DNA from: Cyanomargarita calcarea GSE-NOS-MK-12-04C
GTDB lineage: Bacteria > Cyanobacteriota > Cyanobacteriia > Cyanobacteriales > Nostocaceae
DNA length: 61,209 bases
Assembly (NCBI GenBank): GCA_019359595.1
Contig: JAHHGZ010000045.1
Span: 1 to 61,209 of the forward strand
Direction: 5' to 3'
Notes under the pieces: generated by a model
Told to the model about the DNA's origin: nothing
The model's database searches: none
What the model saw: only the letters and a program-made list of their open reading frames with translations
Position numbers and translations under genes: made by a program
In this document: one piece after another, positions 54,115 to 61,209 of the stretch
Position numbering within the stretch: position 1 is the first letter of the stretch
Layout: the number at the start of each line of letters is the position of its first letter

Positions 54115-57071
54115 ATCCTGATGTCTTGATAGAGTTCATTGATGAACTAAGGGAAGCAGGTTACAAAATTGGGATACCTCAGTATATTGCAGCCCAGGAT
54201 CTAATATTAATGCTGATTGCTCAGGGAGAAACTCTAGATAGTCCAGAGCATCTGAGAAATTTATTAGGGCCGATTTTTTGTAGTTCACCAATTGAGCAGG
54301 AAGAATTTCAACAACGTTTTGAGCGTTGGATTGAATTAGTTAGCAAAACCATAAAAAGGGAAGTAGATGTAGAAGCTGAAGCATTTTCAGCCGAACTAGA
54401 AAAAGAACGCGCTCTCTCCTATCGAATGCAGCGTCTAACACTTCTCATTCCAATAACTATTTTTATATCTATTCTCTTATTTCCGTCCTACACAGAGAAT
54501 AGGTCTTTCATAGAACCACTTCCAAAACCAACAGAACCACTCCCAACACCAACAGAACCACTCCCAACACCAACAGGTTCACTTCCAACAGTACCTCCAA
54601 GACAATTCAAAACAGAACCCAGTACAGAACCTTCTCCAAGCTTGCCATTTAATTGGCAAATACTGCTATTTTTGCTGACTGTCTATATTGTTGTATTTTT
54701 AGTTTGGCGACTGTGGTGGTTGTGGCGTGCTAACCTATTTCTGCAACGTCATAGTACAACACAACAGCCTGAGCTACAAACAATTTCCATTACTGGGTTT
54801 GAGGAGAACTTAGTTCCTAGCCTTGTATTGTTAAAAATTGCTCGGAGTTTAAGGTATCGAATTCGTGTTCCATCTAACGAAATTGATGTGAATAAAACTA
54901 TTGATGCAACTTTTAGCCGAGGAGGATGGCTGACCCCAGTCTATCGAACTTACCAAGTTCTCCCAGAATATCTCTTTCTGATTAACCGCACTAGCTACCG
55001 AGACCATCAAGCTAAATTTATTGAAGAGATAATTGAGGGTCTCAAACAGGAAGGAGTATTTATTACAATCTATTTTTTCGATGACGATCCACGAATGTGT
55101 TTTCCTAATGATGACGAAAGTTTTCCACTAAGACTAAGAGAAATTATATCAAAATATAGTCAGCATTGTCTTGTTATTATCTCTGATACAGATAAATTTT
55201 TTAGCTCTATTAGTGGGGAATTAGAACCTTGGGTAAATCAGTTGACAAACTGGGAGAACCGTGCAGTTTTAACACCTACACCTGTAGAAAATTGGGGGTA
55301 TCAGGAATTAGAACTTGCACAAGAGTTTATTATTTTACCCGCAACACTTAAAGGGTTAGAGGTGTTGAGTCAAAGACTGCGCCAGGGATCGGCAACTTAT
55401 TTTCTTGCGGAAGAAATGCGAATACCTCTACCAGATTCCTTGCGTATACGACCTTATCTCTGGATAGAACGCAATCCACCACCAACTGAGCAGATTAATG
55501 CCATGTTGGACTCCCTAGAGAAATATCTTGGCAAGGATAGCTTTTATTGGCTTAGTGCTTGTGCTGTATTTCCAGAGTTGCACTGGAACATCACTATCTA
55601 TTTAGGTAATGTCCTGAAAATAGAGTCGGGAGCATCTCTGATAGAGGTGTGTCCATTGACTGATTTAGCTCGTTTACCGTGGTTACGTTATGGTTATATG
55701 CCGGACTGGTTGCGTGTTTACCTGATTACAACACTCACCCAAGAGCAACAGCAGAACATCCGTAAAGAACTTCAATATTTACTAACTACGGCTGTTCAAG
55801 GTTCTGTAAGTAAATTGCAATTAGAAGTAGCAAGACAATATAATCGTTTTCTGCCAAAATTAGTTAATCCAATACTTTATTTATTATCTAAACAAGCGGC
55901 TGTTGATAGTCAACTACGGGATTACATTTTTCTAGGTTTTATGACAGGAAAATCTGTACTGGCGATGAGAGTATCAGATGAATTTAGTCGCTCACTACAA
56001 AAGCAGAAAAGATATCATTGGTGGAGAAAAGTATTAAGAAAACTGGGAATTGTGGTTAAACCACTAATTCAGGAACCGAGTTTTGGTGAATCGGGAAACT
56101 CTAGTCCCTCGTTAATTAACCGAAGGCAATTTTTGAAGTGGCTTGTTTGGGGAGGAGGAAGTTTGCTGATATCAGTTCTAGCTCATCAGATTACCAAAAA
56201 TACTAATACTAATACTAATACTAATACCTTACCCAATTCTAGTCCGACTCCTGTAAAAAGTTTTGAGTTTGAAATAGTAAAAGTGAATGCACAGGGGAAT
56301 ATCACCAACAGAGCCAAGCGTAAAGCCCAATATTTTGAAGAAGATGTGGGAAATGGGGTGATTTTGGAAATGATTGCAATTCCTGGTAATTCTTTTAAGA
56401 TGGGTTCACCATCGGGGGAGAAAAGTCGAAATTCAACTGAAAGTCCGCAGCATGATGTAAATGTGCCTGCTTTTTTTATGGGCAAGTTTGAAGTTACCCA
56501 GCAACAGTATCAACAAGTGATGGGTACAAATCCATCCAATTTCAAAGGTGAGAAAAGACCTGTAGAACAAGTGACTTGGAATGATGCGGTAGAATTTTGC
56601 CAAAAGTTGAGTCAAAAGACAGGACGCACCTATCGCCTACCTTCTGAAGCAGAATGGGAATATGCCTGTCGTGCAGGAACGACGACACCATTTTATTTTG
56701 GGGAGACAATTACAACTCAGTTAGCTAACTACGATGGAACTTACACCTACGCTTCTGAGCCAAAGGGCATATATCGTCAACAGACAACAGAAGTAGGCAG
56801 TTTTCCACCCAACGCCTTTGGGTTATACGACATGCACGGGAACGTCTGGGAGTGGTGTCAAGATAATTGGCATGAAAGCTACGAAAAAGCGCCTAGTGAT
56901 GGAAGTGCCTGGGTAGATAATGATAATCAGTATCGTCTGCTGCGCGGTGGTTTCTGGCTCAACAATCCTGAGAACTGTCGTTCTGCGTATCGCGACAACG
57001 ACCTCCTCACGCCCGCCTACTACAACAATGTTGGTTTTCGGGTTGTGTGCGCTGCGGCGAGGACTCTTTAG
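54075..57071 (+). CDS. membrane protein with degenerate vWA and DGR-diversified FGE (C-type lectin) domain
   Basis: The 998 residues are the DGR target. In order: a helical N-terminal region as in MoxR-partner CoxE/vWA proteins (about 10-115), a membrane helix (about 118-138), a proline/threonine repeat, a second membrane helix (about 195-220), and a vWA-like domain (about 235-430). In the vWA the MIDAS DxSxS is replaced by LINRTSYRDHQ. A helical linker follows, then an RRQFLKWLVWGGGSLLISVL segment (about 682-700), an Asn-Thr repeat, and an FGE/SUMF1 domain (about 760-996). Residues 954-996 are the variable region. The GTG start (54075) overlaps moxR; a TTG at 54126 is an alternative. Confidence 0.9.
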   Translation: MDTGTEKNNPDWLNPDVLIEFIDELREAGYKIGIPQYIAAQDLILMLIAQGETLDSPEHLRNLLGPIFCSSPIEQEEFQQRFERWIELVSKTIKREVDVEAEAFSAELEKERALSYRMQRLTLLIPITIFISILLFPSYTENRSFIEPLPKPTEPLPTPTEPLPTPTGSLPTVPPRQFKTEPSTEPSPSLPFNWQILLFLLTVYIVVFLVWRLWWLWRANLFLQRHSTTQQPELQTISITGFEENLVPSLVLLKIARSLRYRIRVPSNEIDVNKTIDATFSRGGWLTPVYRTYQVLPEYLFLINRTSYRDHQAKFIEEIIEGLKQEGVFITIYFFDDDPRMCFPNDDESFPLRLREIISKYSQHCLVIISDTDKFFSSISGELEPWVNQLTNWENRAVLTPTPVENWGYQELELAQEFIILPATLKGLEVLSQRLRQGSATYFLAEEMRIPLPDSLRIRPYLWIERNPPPTEQINAMLDSLEKYLGKDSFYWLSACAVFPELHWNITIYLGNVLKIESGASLIEVCPLTDLARLPWLRYGYMPDWLRVYLITTLTQEQQQNIRKELQYLLTTAVQGSVSKLQLEVARQYNRFLPKLVNPILYLLSKQAAVDSQLRDYIFLGFMTGKSVLAMRVSDEFSRSLQKQKRYHWWRKVLRKLGIVVKPLIQEPSFGESGNSSPSLINRRQFLKWLVWGGGSLLISVLAHQITKNTNTNTNTNTLPNSSPTPVKSFEFEIVKVNAQGNITNRAKRKAQYFEEDVGNGVILEMIAIPGNSFKMGSPSGEKSRNSTESPQHDVNVPAFFMGKFEVTQQQYQQVMGTNPSNFKGEKRPVEQVTWNDAVEFCQKLSQKTGRTYRLPSEAEWEYACRAGTTTPFYFGETITTQLANYDGTYTYASEPKGIYRQQTTEVGSFPPNAFGLYDMHGNVWEWCQDNWHESYEKAPSDGSAWVDNDNQYRLLRGGFWLNNPENCRSAYRDNDLLTPAYYNNVGFRVVCAAARTL
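56934..57061 (+). other. DGR variable region (VR)
   Basis: This is the last part of the FGE domain. It aligns without gaps with 59113-59240 (offset 2179). Of 15 mismatches, 14 are at TR adenines: 56936, 56958, 56959, 56972, 56994, 57000, 57003, 57004, 57006, 57007, 57016, 57018, 57021 and 57030. The one other is C to T at 56953. Changed residues include Asn to Leu, Asp and Tyr, Asp to Ala, Ser to Phe and Ile to Val. The invariant 3' part (57031-57061) holds the GC-rich start-of-homing (IMH) segment. Confidence 0.95.
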
Positions 57072-57655
57072 CCCTTGACACTTTAGCCCTTTTGCCCTCT
57101 ACCCTTCTTTTCTTTACCCTTTTTGAGTGTAGCGGAGCGGAACGATCTAAATTTTTTTTTGAAAATAAGCTGAGACGCACTTAATTTTTCCAGCGAAAAA
57201 CCTCACAGCAAGGCTTTCAGGCTCCAAAAAGTACAATTTAGATGCGCGACAGCTTAAAAAAAATCTTAAATTAATCTCAAATCTTGAGAGTGTGTTAGCG
57301 TAATGTAAGACAGCAGATTTAAAATCAAAATTCCAAAAAATTGGCTCTATCGCTGCCTTGATAGACTCTAATAAATAAACCAATTTTATGGTCTGCATTC
57401 GTTATATGGGTTGGGTTAAAGAATTGGACTATAAAACTTTGATTTTAATGCCGTAACATAAGGGAAGGGGTAGAACCAACAATTCTGGCGTTGCTGAATC
57501 CGGGTATGAATTGCTAAATTTTCCCTCACCCTAGCCCTCTCCCCAAGGGAGAGGGGACAAGAATTCTGACTCCCCTCTCCCTTGGGGAGAGGGGCTGGGG
57601 GTGAGGGCAATTCATACCTCAATTCAGCAACGCCACAATTCTGAGCAAAAAATAA
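57072..57655. other. spacer between target gene and avd, with a palindromic element
   Basis: Apart from repeats this gap of 584 bp holds no convincing gene; an 83-codon minus frame at 57147-57398 is not credible. A palindromic element of about 147 bp occupies 57488-57634: GGCGTTGCTGAAT and ATTCAGCAACGCC at the ends, and CCCTCTCCCCAAGGGAGAGG with its mirror in the interior. A direct TTTAGCCC(T/T) repeat lies right after the target stop. Confidence 0.6.
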
Positions 57656-58018
57656 ATGGAAGAATTGCCGATTATTCAAAAAACTTATGATTTGATTAAA
57701 TGGTATGTCCCAATTCTGAATCGCCTGCCTAAGTCTCATAAATTCACCTTAGGAGACAGGATGATAAATGAATTGTATGATTTATTGTCAAATTTAATTA
57801 TTGCTCGTTACGCTCAGGAAAAACTGGCACAACTAGAATCAATAAACAGCAAATTAGACATTCTAAGATATCAAACACGCCTACTATTTGAATTTCAGGT
57901 AATTGCAGTGCATCGCTACGAATATGCAGGAAAATTAATTAACGAAATTGGTGTAGATTTAGGTGGGTGGATTAAACAGCAGAACAAACGGCAACAATCC
58001 AAAACCTCAAATCTTTAA
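57656..58018 (+). CDS. avd: DGR accessory variability determinant (Avd)
   Basis: The 120-residue basic, all-helical protein is the usual RT partner: [40 protein letters not shown], then [20 protein letters not shown] and a C-terminal GGWIKQQNK. Avd forms a pentameric bundle that binds the RT and TR RNA in the Bordetella system. It lies 17 nt before the RT gene, same strand. Confidence 0.9.
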   Translation: MEELPIIQKTYDLIKWYVPILNRLPKSHKFTLGDRMINELYDLLSNLIIARYAQEKLAQLESINSKLDILRYQTRLLFEFQVIAVHRYEYAGKLINEIGVDLGGWIKQQNKRQQSKTSNL

Positions 58019-58035
58019 ATTTAAATTTCAATATT

Positions 58036-59094
58036 ATGAAACGCTCCGGTAATCTTTATCCTGAAATTATTAAATTTGAAAACATATTGACAGCAGCTAA
58101 AAAAGCTGAACGTGGTAAGCGGTTTCGGGAAAATGTCTTAGCTTTTAATTACAACTTAGAAAGAGAATTATTGAGATTACAAACAGAATTAGCTAGCAAA
58201 ACTTATCAACCCGGTGCATACAGAACATTTTACCTCAAAGAACCAAAAAATCGGATGATTTCCGCAGCACCCTATCGGGATAGAGTGGTACATCATGCTT
58301 TATGTAACGTAATTGTTCCTATTATAGAACCAACATTTATCAGCGATTCCTATGCAAATCGAGTGGGTTTTGGTACTCATCGCGCTTTGCGTCGCTTTAT
58401 CACCTTTGCTCGTTCTAGTCGCTATGTACTTCAGTGCGACATTCAGAAATATTTTCCTAATATTGACCATGAAATTCTTAAGAATTTGCTGCGGCGGAAA
58501 ATAAAATGCCCGGACACACTTTGGCTAATAGATACCATTATCGATAATAGCAATGAACAATTACAAGTAGTTAATTATTTCGAGGGAGATGATTTATTAA
58601 CACCCCTGCAAAGACGGCGAGGTCTACCAATTGGTAATCTCACCAGCCAGTTTTTAGCGAATGTCTATCTCAATAGTTTAGACCATTTTGTTAAAGAACA
58701 ACTAAAAGCTCGGAAATATCTTCGCTATGTTGATGACTTTGCCTTATTTTCGGATGATAAAGAATTTTTAGTTGATGCTAGGTACGCTATAGAGGAATAC
58801 TTAGCAGGATTAAGGCTCAAAATTCATCCGGTCAAGAGTCAATTATTTCAAACAAAGCACAGTGCTAATTTTTTGGGTTTTTGTATTTTACCAAACCGTA
58901 TCAGAGTACGCACAGAAAACTTGCACAGAGCAAGACGCAGACTGAGAAAGATGCAAAGTGACTACGTTCAAGGTAATATTAGTTTAGATAAAGTGTCCCA
59001 ATCAATCCAGAGTTGGTTTGCTCATCTAGAGCATGGGGACACTTGGCAACTACGCCAACAGATATTTGCCTCACTCGCTTGGACGAGGGGGTAG
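58036..59094 (+). CDS. DGR reverse transcriptase
   Basis: The 352-residue RT copies the TR RNA with mutations at adenines. Motifs in order: motif [19 protein letters not shown] with Asp, motif [21 protein letters not shown] with the DGR-type SQ rather than QG, motif C YVDDFALF (the YxDD box), and motif [19 protein letters not shown]. The C-terminal thumb region follows to WTRG. It is the normal length for DGR RTs. The TR begins 19 nt after its stop codon. Confidence 0.97.
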   Translation: MKRSGNLYPEIIKFENILTAAKKAERGKRFRENVLAFNYNLERELLRLQTELASKTYQPGAYRTFYLKEPKNRMISAAPYRDRVVHHALCNVIVPIIEPTFISDSYANRVGFGTHRALRRFITFARSSRYVLQCDIQKYFPNIDHEILKNLLRRKIKCPDTLWLIDTIIDNSNEQLQVVNYFEGDDLLTPLQRRRGLPIGNLTSQFLANVYLNSLDHFVKEQLKARKYLRYVDDFALFSDDKEFLVDARYAIEEYLAGLRLKIHPVKSQLFQTKHSANFLGFCILPNRIRVRTENLHRARRRLRKMQSDYVQGNISLDKVSQSIQSWFAHLEHGDTWQLRQQIFASLAWTRG

Positions 59095-59112
59095 AGAAGG
59101 GGCAAGCCAATC

Positions 59113-59240
59113 CGACTGCTGCGCGGTGGTTCCTGGAACAACAATCCTGAAAACTGTCGTTCTGCGTATCGCAACAACAACAACAACACGCCCGACAACA
59201 ACAACAATATTGGTTTTCGGGTTGTGTGCGCTGCGGCGAG
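59113..59240 (+). other. DGR template repeat (TR)
   Basis: This non-coding template matches the VR over 128 bp and is rich in AAC triplets at exactly the codons that vary: runs of AAC at 59173-59187 and 59197-59205. Its last 29 bp (GGTTTTCGGGTTGTGTGCGC onwards) are identical to the VR end. It would be transcribed with the RT. The match ends sharply at 59240. Confidence 0.95.
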
Positions 59241-59242
59241 CG

Positions 59243-59296
59243 CTCTTCTGTACCAGAGCTGGCGAATGGGAATTCGTCGGGAGTGTCGAAGAAGAG
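59243..59296 (+). ncRNA. predicted hairpin just downstream of TR
   Basis: CTCTTCT (59243-59249) can pair with AGAAGAG (59290-59296), and inside it CGAAT (59263-59267) with ATTCG (59272-59276) closes a GGGA loop. It would sit at the 3' side of the TR RNA. DGR RNAs need sequence downstream of TR, so this could be functional. Confidence 0.45.
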
Positions 59297-59771
59297 TCCA
59301 TGCTTGTCCCTGTGATGTCGGTGACGATATCCGAAAATAAAGCTGGGTTGGGTAGCTTGGTAGGTGAAAACCGAACAGTTGCCCAACTCTACAAACAAAT
59401 TGTAGGCGATGGCTTCTGCTAGTAAAACCTAGACAATCCTAGATATTACTTATTTCCTCAATATTACAAATGATGTTGAAGTAAGGACCGAAGTTGGAAG
59501 AAGGAATAGCTAATAAAAATGCGCGTTCGTAAGTTGAAAGCTTCAGTAAAAAAAAAGATGTTTTTCGAGTCCTTTGTAGCGCGTTCACGTAGTGTCTCGC
59601 AGAGAAGAAAAACAGTGTCCTTGTTTCAATCGCACATGAGTGCTCATGTGGGTACTTCTTCCTTCTTTCTTCGTGAATGCATTACTGTTCTACATCCTTA
59701 AGGGCTTCATCCAACATAAACCGCACAATTTCAACCTTTTTCCTCCCTGACTCTTGTGCTGTTAATTCGCG
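59297..59771. other. intergenic tail after the DGR
   Basis: There is no convincing gene here, although a 129-codon frame (59033-59422) crosses TR. It holds a perfect CACATGAG-TG-CTCATGTG palindrome at 59633-59650 and repeat-like text (TAGCGCGTTCACGTAGTGTC) at about 59578-59597. The TR RNA may extend into the first part. Confidence 0.4.
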
Positions 59772-60386
59772 TTAATTCATCAATGCAGCCAGCAAAATTC
59801 TGACCACGACTTCCAACTCTTCAGTCACTCGGTAAAGGTTAATTGCTTGTTCAATAATTTGTGTCTGTCGGTATAGTATACCAAATTGCCAAACATTACC
59901 TGTCGTCACTGCTCCCAATATTTCAGTTTGAGTAGAATCAGTCCATTTATCGAGAGCTATCATTTCAGTCGTAAGTTGTGTAAATCCCTTGTTTATATCA
60001 GCTTGCTTGGCTTCAATGACAATTAAATTAGTTTTGGAGCGCAGGTAATAATCCAAATTACCTTGAAGTCGATTATCAACTTTAATACTGTATTCTATTC
60101 GTAATTTAGCGCGGGAATAGTGGATTAAATCAGTGATAATCGGTGCAATTAGTATTTCTCTGCGTGTAGCTTCGTTCTCTAAATCTACATACGGCAATAC
60201 TTCTTCAATCCGCTGTTTCAGGTCGGGGATTCGGTCTAATTTGCCGGAATATTGCGGCAAATTTAGAAATTTACGCTCGAATGAATAACCAAATTCAGCT
60301 ACTAAATCGTCAACTGCAAACCCTAACTCAAAGTAATTATTAAAAGTATAGGAACGATTTGGGTCTAGTAAAGGTTGACGGCTCAT
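59772..60386 (-). CDS. PD-(D/E)XK-like nuclease-fold protein
   Basis: The 204 residues contain a nuclease-type core: KLRIEYSIKVDNRLQGNLDY with Asp, and YLRSKTNLIVIEAKQADINK with E-x-K. The surrounding motif (NYFELGFAVDDLVAEFGYSF at the start) occurs in cyanobacterial hypothetical proteins. It may be a relic of restriction or transposition machinery. It lies downstream of the DGR on the opposite strand. The function is unproven. Confidence 0.6.
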   Translation of the reverse strand: MSRQPLLDPNRSYTFNNYFELGFAVDDLVAEFGYSFERKFLNLPQYSGKLDRIPDLKQRIEEVLPYVDLENEATRREILIAPIITDLIHYSRAKLRIEYSIKVDNRLQGNLDYYLRSKTNLIVIEAKQADINKGFTQLTTEMIALDKWTDSTQTEILGAVTTGNVWQFGILYRQTQIIEQAINLYRVTEELEVVVRILLAALMN

Positions 60387-60779
60387 TTAATTTCTCCAAT
60401 AAAGCTAACTATGCAGTCATGAATTCCGACAGTAATTCCAATGTTTTCAAACTATAAAGCTTGGCAAGCAGGGCTAAAAAATAGCCTCACTTATACCAAT
60501 TTGCTGTGTTAGCGAAGCTTGCCCGAAGGGCAAGCTACATATAATTTTTACCCCTCCAAACCTCCCCTAAGCAAGGCTACCGTGTACACACAAGTTGAAA
60601 AAACCTTAATTTGTCCCTCAAAGCCCCTCACCCTAGAAGGGTGGGGCTATACGGGCCAAGCCCACCTACGTGGGCTAAAATCTCTTTAGCCCACGCAGGT
60701 GGGCTTTGTTGGTGTAGCCCCACCCTTCCAGGGTGAGGGCTTAGTGCCATTCTATTGGAAATCGCTGTCAGATCCGCGA
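60387..60779. other. intergenic region filled by palindromic repeats
   Basis: No gene is convincing. It contains a lone copy of the 17-bp MITE terminus (CTACCGTGTACACACAA, 60577-60593). A long palindrome (60625-60739) has outer arms CCCTCACCCTAGAAGGGTGG and inner arms AAGCCCACCTACGTGGGCT. A CTTGCCCGAAGGGCAAG hairpin lies at 60518-60534. Confidence 0.6.
60625..60739. repeat. nested palindromic dispersed repeat
   Basis: Outer arms 60625-60650 and 60714-60739, inner arms within 60658-60705. The transcript would form one long hairpin with a small loop. It overlaps no gene I accept. Confidence 0.7.
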
Positions 60780-61127
60780 TTAAGATAATCCCACCCAGGA
60801 AAGCACCCGAAGCCACCAAGAAGTCGTCACTTGACCTTTGAGTTTCATTTTTTGACGAATTTCTTGGACATTCCAATTGGTTAATTTGGCAAGGGTTTGA
60901 GCTTCGTTTTCAAAACGTCTGTTTAAAGACTGCTTGTATTGTCTAGCTGCGGAACACTTGGCTTCACCTGTAAAGGGATGTTGCAAAACATAACGTCCTT
61001 GGAAGTTTTCCCGGTTGGAAGTATCCTGAAACATCAAGTCTTCAGGAAATTTGTCACGGGTGTAGCGGACGTGTAGACGAGTGTTGACACTCTCAGGTCT
61101 AAAGACACTGAGATTCTGCTGACAAAA
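60780..61127 (-). pseudogene. 3' fragment of a DUF2330-type protein
   Basis: The frame encodes VNTRLHVRYTRDKFPEDLMF, ENFQGRYVLQHPFTGEAKCS, AARQYKQSLNRR and a tail. This looks like the conserved C-terminal region of DUF2330 proteins, which are usually several hundred residues and exported. Only about 115 codons are open here: an in-frame TAG lies at 61128-61130 and nothing upstream looks related. The first ATG in frame (61037) would give 85 residues. I consider it a truncated gene, not an intact one. Confidence 0.6.
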
Positions 61128-61209
61128 CTAATTTAGAAACTGGTTTTTTGAGGAACCAATCCACAATTTAATTTTCGCTACGGATGTCAAAGTCCGTCTA
61201 CCCAGTAAG

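Noticed and set aside
57147-57398. 83-codon minus-strand frame after the DGR target
   Set aside because: It lies in a repeat-rich spacer with no family feature and no ribosome binding site.
59033-59422. 129-codon plus-strand frame crossing the RT end, TR and downstream hairpin
   Set aside because: It overlaps the RT 3' end and the TR, where AAC runs read as poly-Thr. The TR is non-coding in DGRs, and the opposite-strand frames there are equally long.
60628-60876. 82-codon frame across the right-edge palindrome
   Set aside because: Most of it is the hairpin repeat and it overlaps the DUF2330 fragment.

Overview
The window looks like chromosomal DNA of a filamentous, probably heterocyst-forming (Nostocales-type) cyanobacterium. 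HIP1-like octamers (GCGATCGC) are scattered throughout. Several families are typical of cyanobacteria: Uma2, DUF1822, DUF928, CHAT, and HtrA next to dnaA. Many short dispersed palindromic repeats fill the intergenic space. I see no tRNA, rRNA or CRISPR array.

Layout. 1-7.7 kb: a candidate small RNA at the left edge, nadC, an aspartoacylase, an SH3 protein, argS and an MscS channel. 7.9-17 kb: accessory patches with toxin-antitoxin modules (one intact higBA, several decayed), mmsA, a DesK/NarL-type two-component pair, small exported proteins, a sterol-desaturase-family protein and an Uma2 nuclease. 17-21.4 kb: a PEP-dependent dihydroxyacetone kinase operon, dhaK-dhaL-dhaM, with DhaM, HPr and enzyme I fused in one protein. 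22.4-27.7 kb: def, an HtrA protease, then dnaA - DnaA-box cluster (oriC) - dnaN, so the replication origin is probably here. 27.7-50.6 kb: a dispersed set of minus-strand genes for two-partner secretion and CHAT proteins: DUF928, CHAT-CHASE2, DUF1822, TPR-CHAT, TpsB, TpsA, a TAXI receptor and a sigma factor. They are interrupted by a second higBA module, nucleases and gene relics.

51.0-59.3 kb is the most interesting part: an apparently complete diversity-generating retroelement (DGR) built into an NTP-dependent conflict/immunity operon. The order is a CHAT caspase-like effector, a predicted iSTAND protein, a MoxR AAA+ ATPase, and a 998-residue membrane protein. That membrane protein carries a degenerate vWA domain and a C-terminal formylglycine-generating-enzyme (C-type lectin fold) domain. 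The last 128 bp or so of its domain (VR) are copied from a template repeat (TR) lying 19 nt downstream of the reverse transcriptase, with avd and the RT gene in between. VR and TR differ at 15 positions, and 14 of them are adenines in TR, which is the hallmark of adenine-directed mutagenic retrohoming. The CHAT and iSTAND proteins share a short N-terminal motif (FGGGLI-AE-VNA-IGG) that may act as the adaptor between effector and sensor. My inference is a cell-suicide or defence circuit whose recognition surface is rewritten by the DGR.

59.7-61.2 kb: a PD-(D/E)XK-like protein, palindromic repeats and the 3' end of a DUF2330 gene.
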